Positions 36,591-44,052 of a stretch of 64,000 nucleotides of DNA are shown in pieces. Source of the stretch: Bianquea renquensis (GTDB lineage Bacteria > Bacillota > Clostridia > Lachnospirales > Bianqueaceae); the NCBI RefSeq assembly GCF_014384895.1, contig NZ_JACRSQ010000004.1, positions 124,001-188,000 of the forward strand, read 5' to 3'. The translations under genes and the position numbers were made by a program. The notes under the pieces were generated by a model. It ran no database searches and had not been told where the DNA came from. It worked only from the letters and a program-made list of their open reading frames with translations. Every line of letters begins with the position of its first letter. Positions within the stretch are counted from its first letter, which is position 1.

Positions 36591-36624
36591 GGGGCTGTCG
36601 GGAAATAGACAGCCCCCTTTTTTG
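36591..36624 (+). terminator. Terminator of the surface-protein gene
   Basis: A stem of GGGGCTGTC (36591-36599) with GACAGCCCC (36608-36616) is followed by CTTTTTT. Near-perfect Rho-independent terminator. Confidence 0.92.
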
Positions 36625-36631
36625 CCTATAG

Positions 36632-36655
36632 AAAGTTGGCGAAGCGAACTTTTTT
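36632..36655 (+). repeat. Solo hairpin related to the 83-bp repeat
   Basis: AAAGTT and AACTTT flank a GC-GAA-GC core and are followed by TTT. It has the same AAAGTT arms and GAA loop as the third hairpin of the tandem array at 37510-38097, with one mismatch in the stem. Confidence 0.5.
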
Positions 36656-36674
36656 GAGTAACTAGAGGAGCTTT

Positions 36675-36755
36675 CCAGTATCTGCTGGAAAAGGAGACGA
36701 TGACGGGGGAAAATTTGTCCAGATTTTGGAGGAAGAGATTTGACACGGTGAAGTA
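36675..36755 (+). pseudogene. Frameshifted duplicate of the ftsH 3' end (right island boundary)
   Basis: Runs from CCAGTATCTG through TTTGACACGG in the same orientation as ftsH. Compared with 16057-16137 it has lost one base in the AAGAA tract (AAAA here), which breaks the frame, and has three other substitutions. No start codon or upstream ftsH sequence is present. It is best read as the displaced original end, or a duplicated target, at the right edge of the 20.6-kb island. Confidence 0.9.
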
Positions 36756-36821
36756 TGTCGAAAAAACGAATAAATAATGTCGAAATAAAGAAAAAATGTT
36801 AAAAAATTTTGAATAGAGGGG

Positions 36822-36850
36822 TTGCCAAATGATTCTGAATGTGATATTAT
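36822..36850 (+). promoter_or_regulatory. Orphan promoter upstream of a possible small RNA
   Basis: TTGCCA (36822-36827), 17-nt spacer, TATTAT (36845-36850). No open reading frame with a ribosome binding site follows; a terminator lies about 70 nt after the predicted start. Confidence 0.55.
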
Positions 36851-36856
36851 AATAAA

Positions 36857-36950
36857 TGTAACCCCCCCATATTATTTTATTAAAGTTTTGCTACACCCAA
36901 AGAAATACCTTCTCCTTATAGTCGGCGTTCTAGAACGCCGCTTTTTTTTA
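36857..36950 (+). ncRNA. Candidate small RNA of about 94 nt
   Basis: Bounded by the promoter at 36822-36850 and the terminator at 36923-36950. The 5' part is A/U-rich with a run of seven C (36862-36868), which could pair with purine-rich ribosome binding sites. No known family is recognised. Prediction rests only on promoter and terminator spacing and on the absence of a coding frame. The stretch from 36951 to 37115 holds nothing that I can identify. Confidence 0.45.
36923..36950 (+). terminator. Rho-independent terminator
   Basis: A perfect inverted repeat (CGGCGTTC, TA, GAACGCCG at 36923-36940) is followed by CTTTTTTTT. Confidence 0.88.
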
Positions 36951-37115
36951 CCTTAGAAAAAGTCTGCCGAGAGGTGGATATATATGGGGAAAATTGGAAT
37001 GCATAGAATGATGGATTTGGAAACATACTCTTTATATCCTTCTGAAAATTTCCAATTGTCTGGATTAGTGTATACAAAATTGAAAATAAGCGGTTGGTAA
37101 ATTTAAGAAAAAGGC

Positions 37116-37144
37116 TTGACTTTGGAATGGAAACATGCTATTAT
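37116..37144 (+). promoter_or_regulatory. Promoter of the first tRNA-Gln
   Basis: TTGACT (37116-37121), 17 nt, TATTAT (37139-37144) with an extended TGC. Confidence 0.8.
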
Positions 37145-37171
37145 GGTTCCGCTGTCAAGAAGGACAGATAT

Positions 37172-37243
37172 TGGGTAGTCGCCAAGCGGTAAGGCACTGG
37201 ACTCTGACTCCAGCATTCGTAGGTTCGAATCCTTCCTACCCAG
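37172..37243 (+). tRNA. tRNA-Gln (CUG)
   Basis: A 72-nt cloverleaf: acceptor TGGGTAG with CTACCCA, D arm GCCAAGCGGTAAGGC, anticodon stem CTGGA/TCCAG with loop CTCTGAC (anticodon CTG), T arm GTAGG-TTCGAAT-CCTTC, discriminator G. CCA is not encoded. Identical to the copy at 37385. Confidence 0.95.
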
Positions 37244-37286
37244 TTTACAGAACTTTTTCCTGTGGGATGCCGGGAGGTGGACTGAT

Positions 37287-37310
37287 AAGTTCACGGGGCG
37301 CGAACTTTTT
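37287..37310 (+). terminator. Hairpin terminator between the two tRNA-Gln genes
   Basis: AAGTTC (37287-37292) pairs with GAACTT (37302-37307), then TTT and a second T-run. The arms match those of hairpin 3 of the 83-bp repeat, so the repeat family and tRNA terminators appear related. Confidence 0.6.
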
Positions 37311-37321
37311 ACAATTTTTTC

Positions 37322-37350
37322 TTGACAAGCCTTCGGACATATGATATGAT
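37322..37350 (+). promoter_or_regulatory. Promoter of the second tRNA-Gln
   Basis: TTGACA (37322-37327), 17 nt, TATGAT (37345-37350). Each tRNA copy has its own promoter and terminator. Confidence 0.85.
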
Positions 37351-37384
37351 AAATTTTGTCCGTTGGGAAGATTTTCTAAAATGA

Positions 37385-37456
37385 TGGGTAGTCGCCAAGC
37401 GGTAAGGCACTGGACTCTGACTCCAGCATTCGTAGGTTCGAATCCTTCCTACCCAG
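37385..37456 (+). tRNA. tRNA-Gln (CUG), second copy
   Basis: Base-for-base identical over 72 nt to the gene at 37172-37243, while the flanking sequences differ. Anticodon CTG in loop CTCTGAC; discriminator G; CCA not encoded. Confidence 0.95.
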
Positions 37457-37473
37457 TTCTTCATGGTGAGAGG

Positions 37474-37504
37474 TCCGGCTGTCATATGACGGCCGGATTT
37501 TTTT
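37474..37504 (+). terminator. Terminator of the second tRNA-Gln
   Basis: TCCGGC and GCCGGA flank a GTCATATGAC core (37474-37497), followed by seven T. Confidence 0.88.
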
Positions 37505-37509
37505 ATGTT

Positions 37510-38103
37510 AACCTTTTGGAATTCCGCCGCAAGGCGGACCAAATAGTGAAGAAGCGAAGGTTCTTCCAAAGTTCGCGGAACGCGAACTTTTAAACCTTTT
37601 GGAATTCCGCCGCGAGGCGGACCAAATAGTGAAGAAGCGAAGGTTCTTCCAAAGTTCGCGGAACGCGAACTTTTAAACCTTTTGGAATTCCGCCGTGAGG
37701 CGGACCAAATAGTGAAGAAGCGAAGGTTCTTCCAAAGTTCGCGGAACGCGAACTTTTAAACCTTTTGGAATTCCGCCGCGAGGCGGACCAAATAGTGAAG
37801 AAGCGAAGGTTCTTCCAAAGTTCGCGGAACGCGAACTTTTAAACCTTTTGGAATTCCGCCGTGAGGCGGACCAAATAGTGAAGAAGCGAAGGTTCTTCCA
37901 AAGTTCGCGGAACGCGAACTTTTAAACCTTTTGGAATTCCGCCGCGAGGCGGACCAAATAGTGAAGAAGCGAAGGTTCTTCCAAAGTTCGCGGAACGCGA
38001 ACTTTTAAACCTTTTGGAATTCCGCCGCAAGGCGGACCAAATAGTGAAGAAGCGAAGGTTCTTCCAAAGTTCGCGGAACGCGAACTTTTAACCTTTTGGA
38101 ATT
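37510..38103 (+). repeat. Tandem array of an 83-bp structured unit (7 full copies plus a partial one)
   Basis: CCTTTTGG, which marks each unit, occurs at 37512, 37595, 37678, 37761, 37844, 37927, 38010 and 38092, a period of 83 bp (82 for the last). The eighth copy stops after about 12 nt. Each unit can form three hairpins: (1) TTTGG/CCAAA enclosing CCGCC and GGCGG with a four-base loop; (2) GAAGAA/TTCTTC; (3) arms AAAGTTCGCG and CGCGAACTTT on a GAA loop. The full copies look identical except for the loop of hairpin 1, which reads GCAA, GCGA, GTGA, GCGA, GTGA, GCGA, GCAA. Since 83 is not a multiple of three, it is not a coding repeat, and no unique spacers separate the units. The function is unknown. 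Confidence 0.95.
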
Positions 38104-38142
38104 ATAGGAAACGGAACTGCAAGGCAAACGGACAGCCAAGGA

Positions 38143-38171
38143 TTGAAAAAATAAATCATACATGGTAGAAT
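38143..38171 (+). promoter_or_regulatory. Promoter of the TetR regulator
   Basis: TTGAAA (38143-38148), 17 nt, TAGAAT (38166-38171). It begins about 40 bp after the end of the 83-bp array. Confidence 0.65.
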
Positions 38172-38233
38172 AAGCTAACCTGTAAAAGATAGAGCGGACG
38201 TCGGGAATGGCTCCGCACGAAACGGAGGATCCT

Positions 38234-38806
38234 ATGCCATCATTTACGCGAAACGCCATCATAGCGTCTTTTTTAAAGCTGCTCAACGAGCGGCCACTTC
38301 ATAAGATTACCGTCAAAGACATTGTCGAGGACTGCGGGATCAACCGCAATTCCTTTTACTATCATTTTGAGGATCTCCCGGCACTGGTGGAGACGATTGT
38401 CAAGGAAGATGCGGATAAAATTATGGAGGAGCATGCTTCAGCCGCCTCCCTGGAGGAGTGTTTGGATATCGCCATTGATTTTGCACTGAAGAATAAAAAG
38501 GCGATTCTCAATATCTATCACTCGGTGAATCGAGAAACCTATGATCGGTACCTGAACCGCGTGTGTGAGTATGTGGTGACGGAGTATGTGGATCTAGTCG
38601 CCAGAGAGTATGGGATTCAGGAGGAGGATAAGGCGATTATCATTAAATATTATAAATGCGAGCTGATTGGTCAGATTCTGGATTGGATGAAAGATGGAAT
38701 GCGGTACGATATCGTCAAGCAATTCCACAGGATCTGTTCTTTATTTGAAGGTTCGACCCAAATTGCCTTTCAGAGGAGTGCCGGACAAGCGGATTTTTTT
38801 CCATGA
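38234..38806 (+). CDS. TetR/AcrR-family regulator
   Basis: A 190-residue regulator with an N-terminal helix-turn-helix (about 5-50; ITVKDIVEDCGINRNSFYYH) and a helical C-terminal dimerisation and ligand domain. Its HTH resembles the clostridial TetR subgroup that sits beside MMPL-type exporters. The ATG at 38234 has GGAGGA 5-7 nt upstream; ORF extensions upstream are not supported. It probably represses the DUF308-MMPL-LXXG operon that follows. An imperfect GACAG/CTGTC hairpin overlaps its stop codon. Confidence 0.88.
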   Translation: MPSFTRNAIIASFLKLLNERPLHKITVKDIVEDCGINRNSFYYHFEDLPALVETIVKEDADKIMEEHASAASLEECLDIAIDFALKNKKAILNIYHSVNRETYDRYLNRVCEYVVTEYVDLVAREYGIQEEDKAIIIKYYKCELIGQILDWMKDGMRYDIVKQFHRICSLFEGSTQIAFQRSAGQADFFP

Positions 38807-38885
38807 CAGAGAGAGCTGTCTTTCAACAGATCTATTTTTAATTGCCATGATTGTGCAAAATGGGTGAAATGCCTAAAAATTCCAC

Positions 38886-38911
38886 ACACCGTTCAAGGTG
38901 TCTATTTTTTT
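38886..38911 (+). terminator. Short terminator downstream of the tetR gene
   Basis: ACACC and GGTGT form a 5-bp stem on a 6-nt loop, followed by a T-rich run (CTATTTTTTT). Confidence 0.6.
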
Positions 38912-38974
38912 ATGGAGAGAAAAGGAGTACACTGAAATCCCATCAAAGAAATGACACAGAAAGGAAGCGAAACC

Positions 38975-39580
38975 ATGCGTTCCACGAAATCCATACGAAC
39001 CGCAAAGATTGGATCGATCATGATGGCGGCGGCGCTCTCTGGTATAGGGGTGATGCTGATCTTGTTTCCGGAGTTTTCCGCAACCACCCTGTGCTATGTG
39101 CTAGGCGGTCTGTTGACAGCCTACGGGATTATTAAAGTTGTCGGATATTTCTCCAAAGATCTGTACCGATTGGCATTTCAGTATGATCTAGCTTACGGCG
39201 CACTGCTGGCCGCTGTGGGACTGATCATGCTGTTACATCCAGAGGGGTTTATCGCGGTCCTCTACATTGTGATGGGAATCTTATTTCTCGCTGACGGCCT
39301 TTTCAAGACTCAAATGGCTATTGATGCAAAGCGCTTCGGCGTTGGGAAGTGGTGGCTGATCATAGCGCTAGCCGCCCTGACGGGATTGGCGGGGCTGTTG
39401 CTGATCCTACGCCCTTTTGATGGCGCCAAAGCCGTCATGATCCTGCTGGGCATTTCACTCTTGGCAGAAGGGGTGTTGAGTATCAGTGTCGCGCTCTGCA
39501 CGGTCAAAATCATTCGGCATCAGCAGCCGGATAGTATCGAAGCTATCTATACTGAAACCAAGGGGGATCAAGAAGTATGA
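38975..39580 (+). CDS. DUF308 (HdeD-like) membrane protein
   Basis: A 201-residue integral membrane protein with six short transmembrane helices in three pairs, each pair ending in a Gly-rich turn (for example YVLGGLLTAYGIIK and YIVMGILFLADGLF), the internal repeat typical of DUF308/HdeD proteins. HdeD is linked to acid resistance in enteric bacteria; in Bacillota the role is unknown. AAAGGA lies about 8 nt before the ATG. Its stop overlaps the MMPL start by 4 nt, so the two are translationally coupled and the protein may be an accessory to the exporter. Confidence 0.82.
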   Translation: MRSTKSIRTAKIGSIMMAAALSGIGVMLILFPEFSATTLCYVLGGLLTAYGIIKVVGYFSKDLYRLAFQYDLAYGALLAAVGLIMLLHPEGFIAVLYIVMGILFLADGLFKTQMAIDAKRFGVGKWWLIIALAALTGLAGLLLILRPFDGAKAVMILLGISLLAEGVLSISVALCTVKIIRHQQPDSIEAIYTETKGDQEV

Positions 39581-41667
39581 AACTCGGAAGAGCGGTTGTT
39601 CGCTACCGTGTACCCATTTTAATCGTTACGATTCTCTTGCTGATTCCATCGGGATTGGGCATGGCTGCAACGAGAATCAACTACGATATGCTGAACTATT
39701 TGCCGGAGGACATGGATACGGTCATCGGCCAGAATGAACTTCTGGAAGAATTCGGAAAAGGAGCCTTCTCTTTTCTCATCGTAGAGGATATGCCAGCCCG
39801 GGAAGTGGCTGCGATGAAGCAGAAAATCGAGACTGTGGATCATGTGGAATCTGTGTTGTGGTATGATAGTATAGCGGATCTCTCCATTCCCATGGAAATT
39901 CTGCCGGACAAATATTTCCAGGCCTTCAATACAGATCACGCCACGATGATGGCCGTATTTTTTGACACCTCCACCTCCTCCGACGACACCATGGACGCGG
40001 TCCGTGAGATCCGGGCCATTGCAGGAAAGCAGTGTTTTGTCTCCGGAATGTCAGCATTGGTGACGGATTTGAAAGACTTATGCGAGAAAGAAGAGCCGAT
40101 CTATGTTGCCATAGCTGTCGCCTGTGCGTGTGTGGCTATGATGCTATTTATGGACAGCTGGCTGATTCCATTTGTTTTTCTCGTCAGCATAGGGATGTCG
40201 ATTTTGATCAATTTAGGTTCTAACTATTTTCTCGGCGAAATCTCGTATATAACGAAAGCACTTTCCGCGGTTTTGCAGCTTGCCGTCACAATGGATTATT
40301 CCATCTTTCTTTGGCATAGCTATAATGAACAGCGGGAGATTCATGGGGACAAGAATGAGGCCATGGCTTGTGCGATAAAAGAGACCATTACATCTGTGGT
40401 CGGCAGCTCTGTGACAACCATTGCTGGGTTCATTGCGCTTTGTTTCATGAGCTTTACCCTTGGACGCGATTTGGGAATCGTCATGGCAAAGGGAGTCTTT
40501 CTAGGAGTCATCGGATGCGTCACCACATTGCCGGCGCTGATCCTACTGCTAGATAAGCCGCTGCATAAAACGAGGCATCGCTCTCTGATTCCCAAGGTGG
40601 AGGGGGTATCCCAAGGTGTGACCAAAATTTTTCCGGTGTTCTTAGTCCTGTTCGCAGTGTTACTTGTGCCGTTTAGCTACGGATATACGAAGACCAATGA
40701 TGAAGTGTACTATGATTTGGGCCAGTGCTTGCCGGAGGATATGGAGTATGTCATCGCCAATTCAAAGTTGAGCGAGGAATTCAACATTGCCTCCTCGCAC
40801 ATGGTTCTTGTCAGCTCGGAGGTATCGAGCCAGGAGATCAGAGGGATGATCCGCGAGATGGAAGCCGTGGATGGTGTAAAATACGTCCTTGGGATGGAAT
40901 CCATAGTTGGCTCATTGGTTCCACAGGAATTTCTGCCGGACTCGGTAAAAGGAATTCTGGAGAGTGATCGGTGGAAATTGATGCTCATCAATTCAGAATA
41001 TGGGACGGCAAGCGATGAAGTCAATGCTCAGCTTGATCAATTAAATGCCATATTGAAAGAATACGACGAGGGCGGGATGCTCATCGGGGAAGCACCGTGC
41101 ACAAAAGACATGATCGAAACTACGGATCATGATTTTCAGGTGGTCAATATGATTTCGATCATCGCCATTTTTCTTATTATCGCCGTCGTTGAGAAGAGCA
41201 TCACCCTGCCAGTCATCCTGGTGGCCGTTATTGAGCTTGCGATCTTTATAAACCTAGGACTTCCCCATTTTCTCGGGCAATCGCTTCCCTTTATCGCCCC
41301 AATCTGCATCAGCACGATTCAGCTGGGCGCTACCGTGGACTATGCGATTCTCATGACAACCCGGTATAAAGCGGAGCGGGCTGGAGGACAGGATAAACGG
41401 CATGCCATCGCAAAGGCATTGTCCTCTTCCATACCATCGATCATCGTCAGCGCCATAGGGCTTTTTGCGGCAACCTTCGGTGTCGCCATCTATTCCGATA
41501 TTGATATCATCAGTTCCATGTGCATGTTGATTGCACGGGGAGCGATCATTAGTATGCTTTGTGTCATCTTCATTCTCCCGGCTCTATTTATGCTGTTGGA
41601 TCGAGTCATCTGTGCAACTAGCTTTGGAATGAAGACAAGACAACAACACAGGGATGTTCAAGCATAG
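39577..41667 (+). CDS. MMPL/RND-family transporter
   Basis: A 696-residue exporter of the MMPL branch of the RND superfamily. There are two homologous halves, each with one transmembrane helix, an extracytoplasmic domain (about 35-165 and 365-520) and five more helices, giving about twelve in total. The proton-relay region is suggested by VTMDYSIFLWHSY (about 228) and the matching ATVDYAILMTTRY (about 585). Relatives move lipids, fatty acids or hydrophobic drugs. It is translationally coupled to the DUF308 gene and followed 42 nt later by an LXXG-repeat protein that could form its extracellular conduit. Likely regulated by the upstream TetR protein. Confidence 0.88.
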   Translation: MKLGRAVVRYRVPILIVTILLLIPSGLGMAATRINYDMLNYLPEDMDTVIGQNELLEEFGKGAFSFLIVEDMPAREVAAMKQKIETVDHVESVLWYDSIADLSIPMEILPDKYFQAFNTDHATMMAVFFDTSTSSDDTMDAVREIRAIAGKQCFVSGMSALVTDLKDLCEKEEPIYVAIAVACACVAMMLFMDSWLIPFVFLVSIGMSILINLGSNYFLGEISYITKALSAVLQLAVTMDYSIFLWHSYNEQREIHGDKNEAMACAIKETITSVVGSSVTTIAGFIALCFMSFTLGRDLGIVMAKGVFLGVIGCVTTLPALILLLDKPLHKTRHRSLIPKVEGVSQGVTKIFPVFLVLFAVLLVPFSYGYTKTNDEVYYDLGQCLPEDMEYVIANSKLSEEFNIASSHMVLVSSEVSSQEIRGMIREMEAVDGVKYVLGMESIVGSLVPQEFLPDSVKGILESDRWKLMLINSEYGTASDEVNAQLDQLNAILKEYDEGGMLIGEAPCTKDMIETTDHDFQVVNMISIIAIFLIIAVVEKSITLPVILVAVIELAIFINLGLPHFLGQSLPFIAPICISTIQLGATVDYAILMTTRYKAERAGGQDKRHAIAKALSSSIPSIIVSAIGLFAATFGVAIYSDIDIISSMCMLIARGAIISMLCVIFILPALFMLLDRVICATSFGMKTRQQHRDVQA

Positions 41668-41709
41668 ACTTTGACATAGTTTTCAATACAATCTCTTGGA
41701 GGCATTGGT

Positions 41710-43791
41710 ATGATATATGAAAATAAACATGTGATGAAAATTTTATCTCTTATTCTGTGCTGTACAGTCATCGGCAGTGGAACCGCCGCCATCGCTTACG
41801 CGACGGGTGTTAAGAAGACGGAAGAGAAGACCGGTCAGGAGACGACGGCGGTAACCAGCGCGAAGCAGGAGACAACCGGGGCCGTCAGCAAGGATGAAAC
41901 AGTATACGTGATCGCAGATGCCGATGGCTCTGCCAAGCGGATCATCGTCAGCGATTGGATCAAAAATGCGCCGGGCAGCGCGTCCATCCGCGATAAAACG
42001 GAGATGGAGGACGTAACGAACGTCAAAGGCGACGAGAGCTATACGATGAATGGCGACCACATGCGGGTGTGGGATGCGAACGGCAATGACATTTATTATC
42101 AGGGAGATATTGAAAAAGAATTGCCAGTGACCATTGCCATCCGCTACCAACTGGATGGAAAGCCAATCTCTGCGGAAGAATTGGCTGGCAAGAGCGGAAG
42201 GGTGACAATCCGATTTGAGTATATCAATACCCAGTATGAGATGGTGGAGATCGATGGGCAACAAGAAAAAATTTATGTCCCTTTCGTCATGCTGACGGGT
42301 ATGATTCTAGACAATGAGAATTTTCGAGATATCCAGGTATCCAATGGAAAACTGATCAATGACGGCGACCGCACCATCGTCGCAGGGATTGCAATGCCAG
42401 GTCTGTCGGACAACTTAAAATTAGACGGCGATGTATTGGAACTGCCGGACTCTATAGAAATTGAGGCTGATGTAACGGATTTTCAGCTGACGGCAACGGT
42501 TACGATAGCGACCAATGAACTTTTCAATAAACTGGAATGGGATGGGGCTGGAGATCTAGAGGATATGTCCGCTTCCCTCGAGAAACTCCATGACGCCATG
42601 GGACAGTTGATGGATGGCTCCTCTGCGCTATATGATGGGATTGCGACACTGCTGGATAAGTCCGGGGAGCTGATCGATGGAATCGATCAGCTCTCGGCTG
42701 GAGCAAAGCAGCTATCAGAAGGAGCGGGAAACGTTGACGGTGGAGTTGCGCAATTACAGGCCGGAGCAGCACAATTGACAGACGGTCTTGGCGCCCTGAC
42801 AGCGAACAATGAAACGTTAAATAGCGGAGCAAAAGAAGTCTTTGAATCCATGCTGTCCATGGCGGATTCGCAGCTGGCTGCCGCTGGTCTTACTGTGGAT
42901 AAGCTGACCATCGAGAATTATGCCACTGTATTGCAAGGGGTTCTTGCATCCTTGGACGAGACCGCGGTCTATACTCTGGCTTATAATACTGCGCACAGTA
43001 AGGTGGAGCCGGCAGTGCGAGCCCAGGAACCGAACATCCGCGCCAAGGTCATAGCCGCAGTTCAAGGGCAGGTGCTGGATGGGGTGTTGGCATCTCTGAA
43101 TCCTCCTCTGACATCGGACCAATATGAAGCAGCTGTCGAGGCCGGACAGATTCCAACTGAAATTCAGGGACAGGTCAGAGAGGCGGTGGAGGCCCAGATG
43201 CAGGCGGAGTCAACCCAAACCAAAATTCAGCAGACGGTGGAAGCGCAGATCCAGGCGTTGATTGAGCAGAATATGAGATCCAGCGATGTCACAGCGCAGA
43301 TTCAAGCGGCGGTGGAGAGCGCAAAATCAGGGGCCTCTAGCCTCTCTGCGCTGAAAACGCAACTGGATAGCTACAATCAATTTTATCGGGGACTTCTGAC
43401 GTATACCGCTGGCGTGGCGGACGCTAGGGCTGGGGCGGATGCCATAAAAGCAGGGACCGATGCGCTTAAAAATGGCACAGCCAGCCTGAAATCGGGTGCT
43501 GATACCCTTTGCGCAGGGCTCAATTCTTTGCAGGCCGGGAGCGGCGCCTTAGTGGAGGGGGTACAGCAGCTACAAGATGGCGCGATGCAGCTCTCCGATG
43601 GCTTACAAGAATTCAATGAGCAGGGAATTCAAAAACTGTATGAGGCGGTCAATGAGGATTTGGGGGGACTGCTTACAAGATTCCGCGCCACCTGCGATGT
43701 ATCAAAAGAATATAAATCCTTTGCTGGGATTCGCGACGATATGGATGGACAGGTGAAATTCATCTATAGAACGGAAGAAATCTCCAAATAG
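41710..43791 (+). CDS. YhgE/Pip-like exported protein with LXXG heptad repeats
   Basis: A 693-residue exported protein. The signal peptide (about 1-30) ends near IAYATG. A beta-rich domain (about 60-265) precedes long helical regions in which seven-residue Leu-x-x-Gly repeats are obvious (LSAGAKQLSEGAGNVDGGV near 330, LKNGTASLKSGADTL near 590). The middle carries an Ala/Gln-rich coiled coil (about 430-545). In YhgE/Pip and related proteins such LXXG repeats form long stalks in the envelope. Unlike YhgE it lacks clear C-terminal membrane helices. GGAGG precedes the ATG. Third gene of the exporter operon and probably its structural partner. Confidence 0.75.
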   Translation: MIYENKHVMKILSLILCCTVIGSGTAAIAYATGVKKTEEKTGQETTAVTSAKQETTGAVSKDETVYVIADADGSAKRIIVSDWIKNAPGSASIRDKTEMEDVTNVKGDESYTMNGDHMRVWDANGNDIYYQGDIEKELPVTIAIRYQLDGKPISAEELAGKSGRVTIRFEYINTQYEMVEIDGQQEKIYVPFVMLTGMILDNENFRDIQVSNGKLINDGDRTIVAGIAMPGLSDNLKLDGDVLELPDSIEIEADVTDFQLTATVTIATNELFNKLEWDGAGDLEDMSASLEKLHDAMGQLMDGSSALYDGIATLLDKSGELIDGIDQLSAGAKQLSEGAGNVDGGVAQLQAGAAQLTDGLGALTANNETLNSGAKEVFESMLSMADSQLAAAGLTVDKLTIENYATVLQGVLASLDETAVYTLAYNTAHSKVEPAVRAQEPNIRAKVIAAVQGQVLDGVLASLNPPLTSDQYEAAVEAGQIPTEIQGQVREAVEAQMQAESTQTKIQQTVEAQIQALIEQNMRSSDVTAQIQAAVESAKSGASSLSALKTQLDSYNQFYRGLLTYTAGVADARAGADAIKAGTDALKNGTASLKSGADTLCAGLNSLQAGSGALVEGVQQLQDGAMQLSDGLQEFNEQGIQKLYEAVNEDLGGLLTRFRATCDVSKEYKSFAGIRDDMDGQVKFIYRTEEISK

Positions 43792-43828
43792 AAAGAATTT
43801 TCGGTCACAAAGAAGTAATTTCCGATTA

Positions 43829-43866
43829 GGCGGCACAGACCTGTTACAAGGGCTATGCCGTCTTTT
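43829..43866 (+). terminator. Terminator of the exporter operon
   Basis: A 10-bp stem with one mismatch pairs GGCGGCACAG (43829-43838) with CTATGCCGTC (43853-43862), then TTTT. Confidence 0.7.
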
Positions 43867-43934
43867 CCTGTTGATTTTATTCGGCTGACCGTATAGAATT
43901 AGGGAAAGGAAATTAAAGAGGATGTGAACTGAAG

Positions 43935-44052
43935 ATGTTAAAATATATTTCAGCACCGGAAGCAGCGAAAAAGTGGGGGGTTTTCAGAAAGACGGGTACA
44001 GAAACTTTGCGAAAAAAACCGCATACCGTTGTGGCAAAATTTAGCCAACTGA
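43935..44052 (+). pseudogene. Frameshifted, truncated helix-turn-helix gene
   Basis: The first frame gives MLKYISAPEAAKKWGV, the start of a common small DNA-binding domain. An extra T in the GTTTT tract near 43982 shifts the frame; the +1 frame continues correctly as SERRVQKLCEKNRIP and soon hits TGA at 44050. Only about 38 residues survive, so it is a broken gene. It directly abuts a second truncated regulator, suggesting that a deletion joined two formerly separate genes. Confidence 0.8.

Noticed and set aside
16057..36755. Transposon-borne island
   Set aside because: No transposase, terminal inverted repeats or short target duplication seen; the direct repeats derive from the ftsH 3' end instead.
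37172..37456. Phage or ICE integration at tRNA-Gln
   Set aside because: Both tRNAs are intact, no integrase lies nearby, and the duplicated segment is the tRNA itself with unrelated flanks.
37505..38103. CRISPR array
   Set aside because: The 83-bp units are directly contiguous with no unique spacers, and no cas genes are present.
37309..38286. Minus-strand open frames of 60-95 codons across the repeats and tRNAs
   Set aside because: The 83-bp period is not a multiple of three, so each frame is interrupted or shifts; no ribosome binding sites; they overlap tRNA genes.
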